A stretch of 64,000 nt of DNA from Buxus sempervirens (taxonomy: Eukaryota; Streptophyta; Magnoliopsida; Buxales; Buxaceae): NCBI GenBank assembly GCA_947561395.2, contig OX387183.1, forward strand, positions 28,942,853 to 29,006,852. Direction: 5' to 3'. The position numbers were made by a program, and so were the translations under genes. How positions within the stretch are numbered: the first letter of the stretch is position 1; every line of letters starts with the position of its first letter. Shown one piece after another: positions 44,690 to 55,097 of this stretch. Under the pieces are notes generated by a model that saw only the letters and a list, made by a program, of their open reading frames with translations, was not told where the DNA came from and searched no databases.

Positions 44690-46140
44690 AACTCTGGTTC
44701 CTCAGGAATCTTGTATGATTTTTTCAGGAATTGTGTTTTAGTTCAAAGTCTTTTAGAAAATATTCCTATATTATTCTAAAACATTTTGTTTACAAAGCCT
44801 AATATCTGATAATTTACTGCAGGATAGCTACATCGGTGCAAAAGAAAAGGGTCTGAGCTAAATCCCAAAGGTCCATCCAGGAAAAGCCCTAGCAGTTAAA
44901 GCCCCTCATTGGTCAAGAGCATGCTAGGGTCCGATCGGAAAAGAACTAGATCACAACATGCTAAGACACTGTCAAAGATATCATGTTCTAAAAATAGCAG
45001 CTCAATAACAGCATGCAATCAACTCCAGAACACAAGTGGAAAACTTGCTTTGAAAATATCAAAGGGATAAAGCCAAAGGTGGTCAAAAACAAGTCATGGG
45101 GGAGTCATGTCAGGTGGAGCATGGTTGAGAACAAATCATATCATTCGGAGCATGTTAAAATCATTCAATATGAGATAAGCAGTTCAGACCATCACCGGCA
45201 GGCAATCTAAAGTTAGTGTTAAAAGATCGCAAGAGTTGGCAGCCAAAGCAAATTGTAGAAAAAAAGCACAGCATGGTATTTGAAAGTAATCAATTCAGTC
45301 AGAATTCCTCATCAGCAGCGATTACAATCAAGGCAAGTAAGGGTCATGGCATCACAGAAAAAAAATTGAAGCATTGCAATTCATCGTGATTTGTCCAAGG
45401 CAATTGCAAGATTTGATGACCAACACCAAGTTCAAACTTTGCAAACAAACATGCCACTCAAGGACAATTCCGGCAAGGACATTGGGGAAATTGGCAATCA
45501 ACTACAGTTAACTACAACTAAGGGAGATCATTGCATGGCAAGATTGCTTGGATATAGCAGTGAAGCATATTGCATGGAAAGAACAACAATAAATGGCATC
45601 AAAATTCCGACAGCAATCAGGCCAAATTCATCCAAGAGGTCAATTACAAATGAACAATCCAAGTGTGTTCACTGACCCTGCTTACATGGAGAAAATAATC
45701 GATCAAATGCAAATTAACAAAGTGGCCATTTAGTGCTTAAGCTAAACAGGAGCATGATTCGATTGAAAATGCCAAGCTACCACTGTTTGATTAACAAGGA
45801 AGTAAAAGAAGAACCTGGTTGCAGGTAAGAGGAATCGGATGGATTGCTGGAACTTAGATGGAACCACCGGAAATCAAGTGAGGAATAGCCGGAACTTGGA
45901 CGAAAGTGTCGAGCAGAATCGAGCAAAAACCCGAAAATGGCGAGCTAGGGCTTGGTCGCAGCAACCAGGTTAGGTCGCCGGCGTCAACAGGAGCCGCCGG
46001 AGCTCAGGGAATCGTCGGAGATCGCCGGAAAAGAAGGAAGAGCCGTCGGGTGAAGGAGAAGAAGAAGATGTCCGGTCTAAGTAATCGGAGAAGAAGGAAA
46101 GGAATGGGAAAAGTCGCGGTCGCGCGCGACTTAATAAAGC
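44690..46140 (-). other. Upstream region of antisense gene B in G2, possible leader exon and intron
   Basis: No coding sequence seen. The part 45818-46130 is richer in G+C than its surroundings. On the minus strand it ends with AACCAG|GTTCTT, a possible donor; CTGTATAG directly before the ATG at 44586 is a possible acceptor. This would give a 5' UTR exon just downstream of the palindromes at 46145-46208 and an intron of about 1.2 kb. The rest is A-rich leader-like sequence. Confidence 0.4.
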
Positions 46141-46144
46141 AGGC

Positions 46145-46208
46145 GTATCCGGTCAATCAGACCGGATACAAACAAGGCTATTTGTATCCAGTATGCTACA
46201 CCGGATAC
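46145..46208. repeat. 39 bp-period palindrome pair near the gene B 5' end in G2
   Basis: Two 25 bp units at 46145-46169 and 46184-46208, 39 bp apart. Unit 1 has perfect arms GTATCCGGT and ACCGGATAC. Unit 2 has arms GTATCCAGT and ACCGGATAC-like sequence with mismatches. Confidence 0.9.
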
Positions 46209-46222
46209 AAAAGAAAAACAGG

Positions 46223-46257
<35 letters not shown>

Positions 46258-46380
46258 AAAAATAGAAAAAAGGGAAAAGAAAAGAGAAAAAAGAGAAAAA
46301 AGAGGAAAAAGAGAAAAAAAAAAAAAGAAAAGAAAAAAAAAGAAAGGAAAAAAGAGTAAGAAAAAAAAAAGAGAAAGAGC
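46206..46380. repeat. Purine tract, about 175 bp
   Basis: Almost only A and G on the plus strand, with runs of GAAAAA and GGAAAA. It starts at the edge of the last palindrome. It is open on both strands (Lys-rich or Phe-rich), which is compositional. Confidence 0.85.
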
Positions 46381-46778
46381 AAAATTGTGCTACAAACTTC
46401 TACAATTTTCTCACAAAATCCTATTTTTGTCTAATCCACCTCACAGCCACAAGAGCTCAGTGGAAGTTGGGACAACCTTGGGAAATGTGTTGGTCAAAAG
46501 AATGATATCCACTCAATTTTCAACTTGGTTTAATAAAAAAATTAGTTTTCAAAAAAATCCCTATTTTTGGGCTTAAAATCCACTTCACAGCCACAAGTGC
46601 TCGGTGGAATTTAGGAACTCTTGGAGAGATGCCCCCCTTAAAGTTAGGGCTTTTTGGCAAACCTTCACCCAAAAATTGGTTTTTTATACAAAATTGAATT
46701 AAATCAAGCAAATCATGCTTAAGAGAGTGCAATTTCAGCTTGTCTAATCTTTGCAGCTCACTGCTTCGCAGCTCCCGC
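46381..46778 (+). other. G2 3' untranslated region
   Basis: No coding sequence seen. Two related stretches near 46410-46480 and 46550-46620 share CACTTCACAGCCACAAG-type sequence, an imperfect duplication about 140 bp apart. Confidence 0.6.
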
Positions 46779-46791
46779 AAAGAGGGGCAGT
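46779..46791 (+). other. G2 polypurine tract
   Basis: AAAGAGGGGCAGT immediately precedes the 3' LTR start. G1 has AAAAAGGGGGCAGT at the same place. Confidence 0.85.
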
Positions 46792-49089
46792 TGTAGACAC
46801 CCCAAATTTCACAAACAATCATCAAAAATCATCATCTCCTTGAAAGCCAGCACAAAATTTGGAGAAAATGAAATTTTACCTGTATCCGGCAACTCAAGCC
46901 GGATACAAGTACATTCCTTCGTATCCGGTCTCAAGTGCCGGATACAAGGTGCCTTTAGTGTATCCGGTATCATATACCGGATACATTAAATCCCTAGTGT
47001 ATCCGGCCTGAGATGCCGGATACATTAGTTTTGCTCAAAATTAGGGTTTTCGAAGAGAAATCACTATTTACCATCATGTCCCTCATTAAATGAGGGGAAA
47101 TCTCAGAAAAAGACATAGGGTTAAGGTTGGGGGGTTCTAGACATTAAGTTGTGTCTACCAACAACCCTAGCCTTTGCCTATAAAAAGGAGGCTCCTCCTT
47201 AAGCAAATGGCCAAGTTTTTGGAGATTGAAGAACTCCGAGTGAAGAAGGGAACCGCTGCCGAATTGCTTCCAGAACCCCAGGTAAGCCTCAACCCTCCTT
47301 TATTTTCTGTATTTACTTTCATAGATCTAGATCTCTTCTTCTACCTTTCTGTAGAATAAAGCCTTAATTGTGTGTGATAATCCTTCCCCGGCTCAAAGTA
47401 TCTCGAGACTCCCCCTAGCCGTAAAACGTGGAGGCGGGATCTAGGAGAAACGAGCTGGGGATTAACCCTAGTGCTAGAAACTATGTAGCATAAAGCCTTG
47501 TGATTGATTGTAAACCGTTCCCATTCAAAGTACCCTTGATTATCTTGAAGAACCGTGTTTAACATGGAGAGAGAACAAAGGGAAACGATAATGGAACGGA
47601 ACCTTAGGCTGTTCTAGAACCTTATTTTTGTTGAATCTATATGCATGCTATATTGTTATATTGATCTTGCATGGTTTTTCACTCTTGCACACATATTGCA
47701 CTATTTTGGTGGGATAGGCTCATATTTGGGGATTTGTTACATTCATTGTGATAAATCTCTAATAAATTGCCTCAATCAATTCTAGAATGTTTTCAAATGA
47801 TTTCTAAAGGTTTTTTGTTCATCTTGTACGAATTGCACATACTTTGTCACATTTTTGTATTGGTTTCACTCGAATTAGGGTTTACTTGACAGCAACTGTA
47901 CCCTAACTTCGGACATTCATAACTTCATCATCCGGATGAATTTTGGAGTGATTCTAAAACCATGGGAAAGGTGAGGCTGTCTAGTTTATACCCACCAAAG
48001 TTCATTGATTTCTATCATGCAGATTTTTGACACCTCTCTGACGAAGTTGATTGGTCAGTTCAGGTTTAAATACAGAACTTGTCACTTCGACGGAGCGCCA
48101 TGTGTTCGTTTTAAATCCCATTTGAGTGATTTTTGTTTCTGGGCACTCCTTTATGAGTCTACTTTTAAATCCAATTGGTTTCATATTTTTTTGATTTAAA
48201 TTGTGTCGTGGAGAGCAGATTTACTCAGAACTGTTCAACAGCACTTTTCTGGGTCAATCTGTGATCCTCGGGGCCTATTCGGGAAGTCACCCAAGGCACG
48301 TCCGAATGAGTTTTTGTATGAGGATAGTTTCTTTTGAAAGATGGCCCTACATACTTCATTGACACCAAATTTCACGGATTTCTATGAAGTGGATTTTTCT
48401 ATGTGATTTTCTGAAGATGCCCACTTGTCACTTTTAGTCATCCCCAGCAGCAGCTTTAAAGGAGCATAACTCCTAGGTTTTCAACCGGATCAACTTGAAA
48501 TTTTGCATGAATCTCTTATTTACCCTAATCTTTCAAATGGATTTGGTTTGATTCAATTTAAAATTGATTTTGAATAATTTCAAGACAAATGGTATTGCTT
48601 TTTACCAAACTTCCCGGATTTGATTCAACTCGGTTTCATGCAACCTTTAGTTTGATTTCCATCTTTTTGTGATATTCCAGAAGTGATATTGACATAAGAG
48701 AAGATCTAAAATCCATTTGGATCTTCATGTGAATATATCATACACTTGTTCCTTTTTCAAGGCTTTTTCATGATTTTTTAGCAAGCTTCTTATTTTCTTT
48801 TTAGCATGAACAAACACTTGGCAACCACCTTGTGTGGGTGAATGGGGGTGCCTAACACCTTCCCCCATTCATAATCTAATCCCCTTACCCATCTCTGGAT
48901 TTGATTTTCAAGTAGGGTTATTTTTACCCTAGAATTTGTCTTTTAACCCTTTTTGCATATTTTTGATGATTTTGGTGTCCATTCTCACCTCCAAATTATG
49001 AATGGTGGCGACTCCCACTCTTTTACGTCGAGCCCCGTGTGTTGACGGAGGGATGATCATCTCCGGGTGATTTTTTTCCATGTCTCACA
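46792..49089 (+). repeat. G2 3' LTR
   Basis: 2298 bp, the same length as the 5' LTR. It carries the palindrome cluster at 46882-47023 and is followed by the AGACC duplication. Confidence 0.95.
46882..47023. repeat. 39 bp-period palindrome cluster in the G2 3' LTR
   Basis: Units start at 46882, 46921, 46960 and 46999. Unit 4 is a perfect 9 bp-arm palindrome here (GTATCCGGC / GCCGGATAC), whereas the 5' LTR copy has one mismatch. Confidence 0.93.
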
Positions 49090-49965
49090 AGACCTCGGTC
49101 CTCTTCATTATTTTCTTGGCCTGGAAATTTCTCCTCTACCTGATGGTCTTCATCTTTCTCAACAAAGGTATATATCTGATCTCCTTACTCGATCCAACAT
49201 GCAAGATGCCAAGCCTGTTTCATCTCCTATGGCTGTTAACTCTTGATTGTCTGCCCTCGATGGCAATTCGTTTTCTGATATCACACTTTATCGAAGCATT
49301 GTTGGAAGTCTGCAGTATCTCTCCTTCACTCGACCAGATATTACCTTCTCTGTCAATAAGGTTTCTCAGTTTATGCATGCTCCTCGTCTTCCACATTGGC
49401 AAGTTGTCAAAAAAATTCTTCGGTATCTCAAGCATACTATTGCCTTTGGTCTCTCTATCCGGGCCTCTCATTCTCCTACTTTGCAAGCCTTTTCCGATTC
49501 TGATTGGGCATGTTGCCCTGATGATCACCGCTCTATAGGTGGATTTTGTATTTTTTATGGCAACAATCTTATTACGTGGGGTTCTCAAAAACAGAAAACT
49601 GTTGCCCGGTCTAGTACCGAAGCTGAATATAAAGCTATAGCAAACACTACTGCAGAACTTCTTTGGGTTCAATCTCTTCTCCGTGAACTTGGTGTATTTT
49701 TACCTCATGCTCCACTTCGTTGGTGTGACAACCTTGGGGCTACGTATTTGTCTGCCAATCCTGTGCTTCATTCTCGTACCAAGCACATGGATATTGATTT
49801 TCACTTTGTCCGAGACTGTGTTGCTGCTAAATCTCTTACTGTTGCTTTTCTTTCTAGCAAAGATCAGTTGGCAAATTTCTTTACCAAGCCCATTGTCTAT
49901 TCCCGCTTTATTGCTCTTCGTTCGAGCCTCACTCTTGCTCCTGCACCATTTGGCTCGCAGGGGGA
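49090..49965 (+). pseudogene. Copia RT end and RNase H, segment 3 of 3
   Basis: It resumes after G2 (KDLGPLHYFLGLEIS). A TGA at 49244-49246 interrupts it. RT tail: YRSIVGSLQYLSFTRPD. RNase H: AFSDSDWACC, RSSTEAEYKAIA and WCDNLGATYLS carry the acidic residues; the end reads LANFFTKP. The polypurine tract CGCAGGGGGA (about 49957-49965) precedes the 3' LTR. Confidence 0.93.
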
Positions 49966-50253
49966 TGTTCGTGTATCATCAAAGGAAGCCACATCACAGG
50001 CTTCACAATCTAGTCAGCAAGCTATATCAAGGCCAAACAACTCAGAGACTTGTCTAGAGATATCTACATCACTCTAGAACATCCTATTAACAGTCTGGAA
50101 GGGTTGATGTAACTGAAAGTAGTTAGGAATATTCTGGTTGTTACTGATGTAACAGAATTGGTTAGGAATGTTCTAGTAGTTGCTGATGTAAATATAAATG
50201 TCATTACTGTACAAGATATCAGATCAAACAGAATAGACTCATTCATTCTATCA
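49966..50253 (+). repeat. Copia 3' LTR
   Basis: 288 bp, TGTTCGTG start and TTCTATCA end, followed by AGCTT (50254-50258). Four substitutions relative to 1318-1605. Confidence 0.95.
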
Positions 50254-52927
50254 AGCTTTAAGAATCTTAGTCCAAATTTTTTCCTCGCCTTTGGCTAGAC
50301 TCCAAGAAATTTTTGATAGCAAAGCATTGTTGAATTTTTTACTGTCCTTGATGTTTAACCCACCACACCTCAAAGGGAGGCACACTTTTTCCCAGCATAT
50401 TGAATGAAATGTCTTTGCCTTTCCATGTTTATGCCAGAAAAACTTCCGAGCCTCTATCAATTTCATTCGCAACCTTGCAAGGCATCTTAACCGCATTCAT
50501 CACATACTGACTTGAACTGAGTAAAACAAAGTTGATAATAGTAATTCCCCCAGCCTGAGTTAGCCACTTTGCTTTCCATCCAGCTAATCTTCTATTGATC
50601 TTCTCCATCAAGTCCCTAAAATGGTTAGCTTTTGGCGCATTCAAGAATATAGGCAGACCCAAATATTTGCCGGGCTTTTTTGCTGGTTTAATCCCAAAAT
50701 TCCTGCCAATCCTTCCCTTAGCCTGTCCCTTAATGCTGGGGCTGATGTAGAGTTCAGATTTGGCAAGGTTCATCTTGTGACCTGCCATCTCACAGAATCC
50801 GTTAACAATAGCCATGATGTGATTAACAGTTGAATCAGCAATTCTACCAAATAGCAGTAAATCATCTACATAAAGCAAATGACTTACCGGTTCAGCCAAC
50901 CTAGAGGCCCTAATGTCATGAATCAAATTCTGATGTTCCGCTCTAACCAATGCAGAAGAGAGCACTTGTTGGGTTATTATGAAAATGTAAGGGGACAGAG
51001 AGTCGCCCTGTCTTATCCCACGAGAAGGTCTAATTAACCCACAAAGGCTGACCATTAATCATGATAGTATAGGTGACCGAGGTGATACAGTACATCATCA
51101 GCTTGAAACAATTAAAATTAAAACCGAAGGAAAGCAAGGTCTTTTCAATAAATTCCCATTGAATTCTATCATAAGCCTTGGCTATGTCAAGCTTAGCGGC
51201 GAAGAGACCCTGGCTGCTATTTTTATGCTTTTTTCTTTTAATGGTTTGAAACAACTCTTGAGCAGCCAGGATATTCTCCTGGATTTTCCTGCCAGGGACA
51301 AAGGCTCCCTGGTGTGGGTAAATCATCTTACCAATCAGAGGTCTCAATCTGTTAACAAGGATTCTAGAAATGATCTTATAACAGAAGTTGCATAGACTGA
51401 TGGGTCTATATTCTCCAAGTTTTTTGGGACTTTCACATTTAGGTATTAGCACAATATAAGTGTGGTTTAGTTTTTCATCAAAATAGCCATTAAGAAAAAA
51501 AAATTTTACAACCATACTTACCTCTTCCTTAATAGTGTCCCAATATATTTGGTAGAATACGCCTTGGAAACCATCCGGGCTTGGGCTTTTGAGTGTACCA
51601 AGTTTCATGATAGCAGCCCAGATTTCCTCATCAGAGACAGGTCTAGAGAGACTTTCATCTCACTTTCACTAATAACAAGCGAGATATGTGAAAGCATCGA
51701 ATACTCTCTCTTTGTTATCCGTCTTGAAAACATCACTGAAATAGTCTATTATCATGCTTTCAACTTCTGCTGGTTCGGTGACCTCCTCATTGTATTCATT
51801 TTTGATAGACACAATTTTGTTGGAATGTCTTCTACTGATTGTAGATAGGTGGAAGAATTTGGTGTTCAAATCCCCCTCCTTCAGCCACTTTATCCTTGAC
51901 TTCTACATCCAAAATTTCTCTTGTGCGTGAAGAGCCTTGATGTAATCTCTGTTCACTTCTCTTTCTCTATTCTCCAGAGTCTGATCATCGCAGTTCTCAA
52001 AGCAGTTTTTGAATATACTTCAGCTCACTGTAAAGCACTTTGACTCTCTTATTAACATCCCCAACAATATCCTTGTTCCAGCATGATAGATTGTTCTTGA
52101 GGTGCTTCAATTTTCCACTAAGACTACCCCTGCTTGTCATCCAGCTGCCTTCAATAATCTTTTTGGCAATTGGGCTCATCTATCCAAAATTTTTCGAATC
52201 GGAAAACCTTTCTCCTATTGGTCATGTCATTATTAAGGTTTAGGCATAGTGGGGCATGGTTGGACCCAACAATGGGGTCTTGCCACAGCACACAATTGGG
52301 GAATAGCAAAGACCATTCGGTGCTGGCAAGAACCCTGTCAATTCTTTCTCTAATCTAGCTAGTCCCCATCCTACCGTTAGACCAGGAGAATTTCATCCCT
52401 TTGCAGGGGAGGTCAAATAAAAAACAGTCATTAATAAAATCATAAAACAGGCTAGCTTTTTTAGAGTGAACCGGATTACCTCCGCGCTTCTCATAACTGT
52501 ACCTGACGACATTAAAATCCCCAATTGCACACCACGGCGTGGTCGATTCCTGAGCCACTCTTCTCAAGGTGGTCCATTGCTCAGCTTGCATGCGGACACA
52601 AGAGTTGGCGTGGACGAAAGATAGATTGAAATTCTCACCGCCCGTCCCTCTGATATTAGTATTGATGCACCAACTCATAACCTCGTCAATTGAAACAGTG
52701 CAGGAATTGTCCCACAGCACCCAATAACCCTCAGCTCTATCATTCGCCGGACTCCACCAGCAATTGGGGAAGCCCATGCCTCTACTATACCTTTCCGACT
52801 TTCGGCCGTCCATCAGAGTCTCAGACAAAAACAGAACATTGGGTCAATTCATGCACACAACATTGCACAAATGGAGCCTTGCCGGGGGTCGACCTAGTCC
52901 CCGGCAGTTCCACGCAACAATTTTCAT
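50254..52927 (-). pseudogene. LINE ORF2, endonuclease and reverse transcriptase part
   Basis: The start is ATG 52927 (MKIVAWNCRGLGRP), the standard first residues of plant LINE endonucleases. Endonuclease motifs: AIGDFNVVR, KFSWSNGR, RIDRVLAS, GSNHAPL. RT (51608-50429): SPSPDGFQGVFY, EYRPISLCNFCYKIISRIL, KLDIAKAYDRIQWEF, RQGDSLSPYIFI and the catalytic box YVDDLLLF. Frameshifts and stops occur (for example after VVCMN near 52850, after NGRMGTS at 52355, and between 51055 and 51030). It continues at 1317 beyond the Copia element. Confidence 0.92.
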
Positions 52928-54303
52928 TCTAGAGAAGCCGGCCGATTGAGGCCGGAGGAAGAAGGAGAGGGAGAAGAATGAGCAGTGTCACTAAACGAGC
53001 AAATTTCAAAAATCTGAGGGGAGAATTTTCTTTTTTTAGACGGGCCTTGGGCCCCCTCTTCCACAACTAACCTGAGCTGGTCCCTGCTGGAGCAAATCCT
53101 GGGTTGACTTATAAATGTGCTTCTGGGCTTAGGACGACCCACCAACCTAGCTTTGGGCCTCTTGGAGTTGTTCAAAGCCGGGCCTATCTCATGAAGCGTC
53201 AAGTGCGGTGAAAGGCTGAGCAAAATGCTTGGAACGTTCTTACTCTCGTGGGCCCCAAATTTGAAGAAGCTTGAAACAAGCATATTTGGTCCCTTCCACG
53301 TGGGCCTAGCAGGAGAAACCGGCAAGTTACCGTTGCAGCTATCGGTCGCACATGGCTCGAGACCAGCAAAGTCGGCTCTGTCACTCCAACAGGCAGATGT
53401 GTCCATGTCAGTCGCCTAATGAAACTCTAGCTGAGTACGTGACCGAGTCGAGGTCTCCTCTGTCACCTCCAGACTCGATCGACTACTCGGAGGTTGACTT
53501 GGCACCTGACTCGCATGCTTTTGACTCGGCCTAAAGGGGCTCTTTGTAAGGGGGTTCCGTCTCCTTCTCATTGGGATGGCAAGCTCCCCATTGTACTTCC
53601 TGCAAACACTATCATCTAGACCAGAAGACTTAGCAACAAAGGGGTTAGGACAGCATTAGATGGAGTGACCGATAATGCCACAAGAGAAACAAAAAGATGG
53701 AAGGTTTTCAAATCTGAAATCTAACCAAATATTAACACCCTGCTTAACTTCAAACAAAATACCAGACGGAATCGGTTTATCAATGGGGAGCCGGATTTTA
53801 GCTGAAACTTCCGTCGTTTGGAGGTCGTCCTCATCTATCTCCGTCTCCAACCTGGAGCCGAACAAACCAACCAAGTCTCTGATGATCTTGTCATCATGAA
53901 ACTTTTTAGGCAAACCAAGGATTTTCGTTCAAAGAGTGATATGGCTGAAGATGAACGAAGCCGCCATCTCTTCATCTTGAACCTCATCCATAAGAGTCAT
54001 AGAAGAATTGATGACCCAAGGCTGGGCCTGCAGCACTTTGTCTCTCTCGACTTTTGATGAGAAACCCAAAATAAAGCGCCTAGGGGTGACCTTAAGGCAT
54101 TTGCAGATCCTGATGTCTTTCCTAAGTCAACTGCAGGCATTTTTGAAAGAGTTGGTTTGGGCATCCTCATCACACAGCTGGCACACAATGAGGTTGTTCC
54201 AATTTTCCTCAACACGCCTTCTGTCTTCATCAGCAGGTCTAAAGAACTTATCTGGCCTTGGAGGAATGAAAAGCTTTTGCAAGTTAGTTGTGAGGTCATC
54301 CAT
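52924..54303 (-). pseudogene. LINE ORF1, DUF4283-like with CCHC knuckle
   Basis: A likely start is ATG 54303 (MDDLTTNLQKLF). An N-terminal DUF4283-like part (NNLIVCQLCDEDAQTNSF; DEVQDEEMA) is followed by SGILFEVKQGVNIWLDFRF and a knuckle (FCFSCGIIGHSI). The C-terminal half is Ser/Pro/Lys-rich. ORF1 ends with TGA at 52926-52924, overlapping the ORF2 ATG as ATGA. ORF1 proteins bind the LINE RNA. Several frames are shifted and a TAA/TAG interrupts after FKNACS. Confidence 0.82.
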
Positions 54304-54520
54304 GAGATAGGGCAACAAAGGGCACGAGAAGAAACCTATACCACAGAAGCCAATCCCAAAAAAGAAAACTCAAGACCGAACCGACAACCAGCAGAGGACC
54401 AAGCTTCAGGCGAGGGAAGAGGGGGCCTCAAGATCGATTAGAGCATAGTCATGAGGGGAACAGCGAAGGGAGAAGGGATCCTTCAGAGCAGCTTTTTGCG
54501 CCTTCAAACGATGCCTATCC
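54304..54520 (-). mobile_element. Probable LINE 5' UTR
   Basis: No coding sequence. It lies between LINE ORF1 and the resistance-gene fragment. The exact 5' end is uncertain, since LINE 5' ends have no defined motif and the target duplication cannot be matched with the 3' end outside the window. Confidence 0.45.
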
Positions 54521-54524
54521 TTCA

Positions 54525-54902
54525 GAACTCGTTTGCGGCCATACCTCACTAAGCTGGAGATTCTCTACTGTCAAAGTGCAACATAATTGGAGGACGAGAA
54601 AGACGAGGTTTTTCAGCTTCAAGTCCTTACAAAGCTTTTACATTGGCTACCCGCCAAAGGTGGGTTCTCTTTCCAACTTGCTTCAACGTGTTACTTCCCT
54701 GCAAAGTATAAAAATACATGAATGTGATGGGTTGGCAACTTTACCCGAGTGGCCATGACATCTCTGCCAAAGGAGATGAATGCCTCACGAGACTCAAGAA
54801 TCTGACAATTATGGGATGTCTCAACTTATCTAAATGATGCCAGCCTGGGATAAGCGAGGATTGGGTCGACATAGCTCACTTCCCAAATAGTCACATTGAA
54901 TA
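54525..54902 (+). pseudogene. CC-NBS-LRR resistance gene, C-terminal LRR remnant
   Basis: Reading frames patch together as leucine-rich repeats: LTKLEILYC, then FKSLQSFYIGYPPKVGSLSN, SLQSIKIHECDGLATLPEW, TSLPKEM, RLKNLTIMGCLNLS and the typical CNL ending CQPGISEDWVDIAHFPN, with a stop near 54900. This last pattern (C...G-EDW-I-H-P) is characteristic of the end of plant CNL proteins. At least two frameshifts and two stops break it. The upstream NBS part is missing, being replaced by the LINE. Confidence 0.78.
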
Positions 54903-55097
54903 GAAAGCCATTCAAATGCTTTCACAAAGCTCCGTGACTTCAAATTCCTACCGATATCTTTCTCTTCTTCTTTAGATCCGTTGTTTCCTTCCGCTTTTCT
55001 ATTCTTTAAATATTGGAAATAAATTCCATCAGTATTTGTCTACTTGTATTGATATTTGCATGCAATACTTGGCAATCTGAAGGTCCCTAATTTCTTG
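54903..55097. other. Non-coding, after the resistance-gene remnant
   Basis: I see no coding sequence or repeat here. It may be the old 3' UTR of the resistance gene. Confidence 0.5.

Larger units (their letters stand above)
24824..49089 (+). mobile_element. Ty3/Gypsy element G2, Tat-type, plus strand, with two antisense genes
   Basis: Complete 24.3 kb element: two 2298 bp LTRs and duplication AGACC at 24819-24823 and 49090-49094. Sense order: leader with two hairpin arrays, gag, protease, RT, RNase H 1, RNase H 2, integrase (ending 38729). Antisense genes A and B occupy 39700 to about 46130. Compared with G1 it retains all of gene B. The coding frames contain stops and frameshifts, so this copy is not autonomous. 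Confidence 0.95.
1318..50253 (+). mobile_element. Ty1/Copia LTR retrotransposon, host to two nested Gypsy elements
   Basis: Complete element with 288 bp LTRs, TG...CA ends and the 5 bp duplication AGCTT at 1313-1317 and 50254-50258. Its own sequence is 1318-3664, 23515-24823 and 49090-50253, about 4.8 kb, a normal Copia size. Domain order is gag, protease, integrase, RT, RNase H, which defines Copia. It sits head-on in a LINE ORF2. Two Gypsy elements interrupt it, one near the integrase C-terminus and one after the RT catalytic box. The two LTRs differ at 4 of 288 positions by my count. Confidence 0.95.

Noticed and set aside
46131..46576. Lys-rich (plus) and Phe-rich (minus) open frames
   Set aside because: They come from the purine tract 46206-46380 and show no domain.
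24824..49089. Classification of G2 as an Ogre element in the strict sense
   Set aside because: LTRs are 2.3 kb and no sense ORF upstream of gag was found; the extra genes are antisense. Tat-type is as far as the evidence goes.
54008..54441. Plus-strand open frames opposite LINE ORF1
   Set aside because: The minus strand has the recognisable DUF4283-like and knuckle motifs; the plus-strand frames are shadows.
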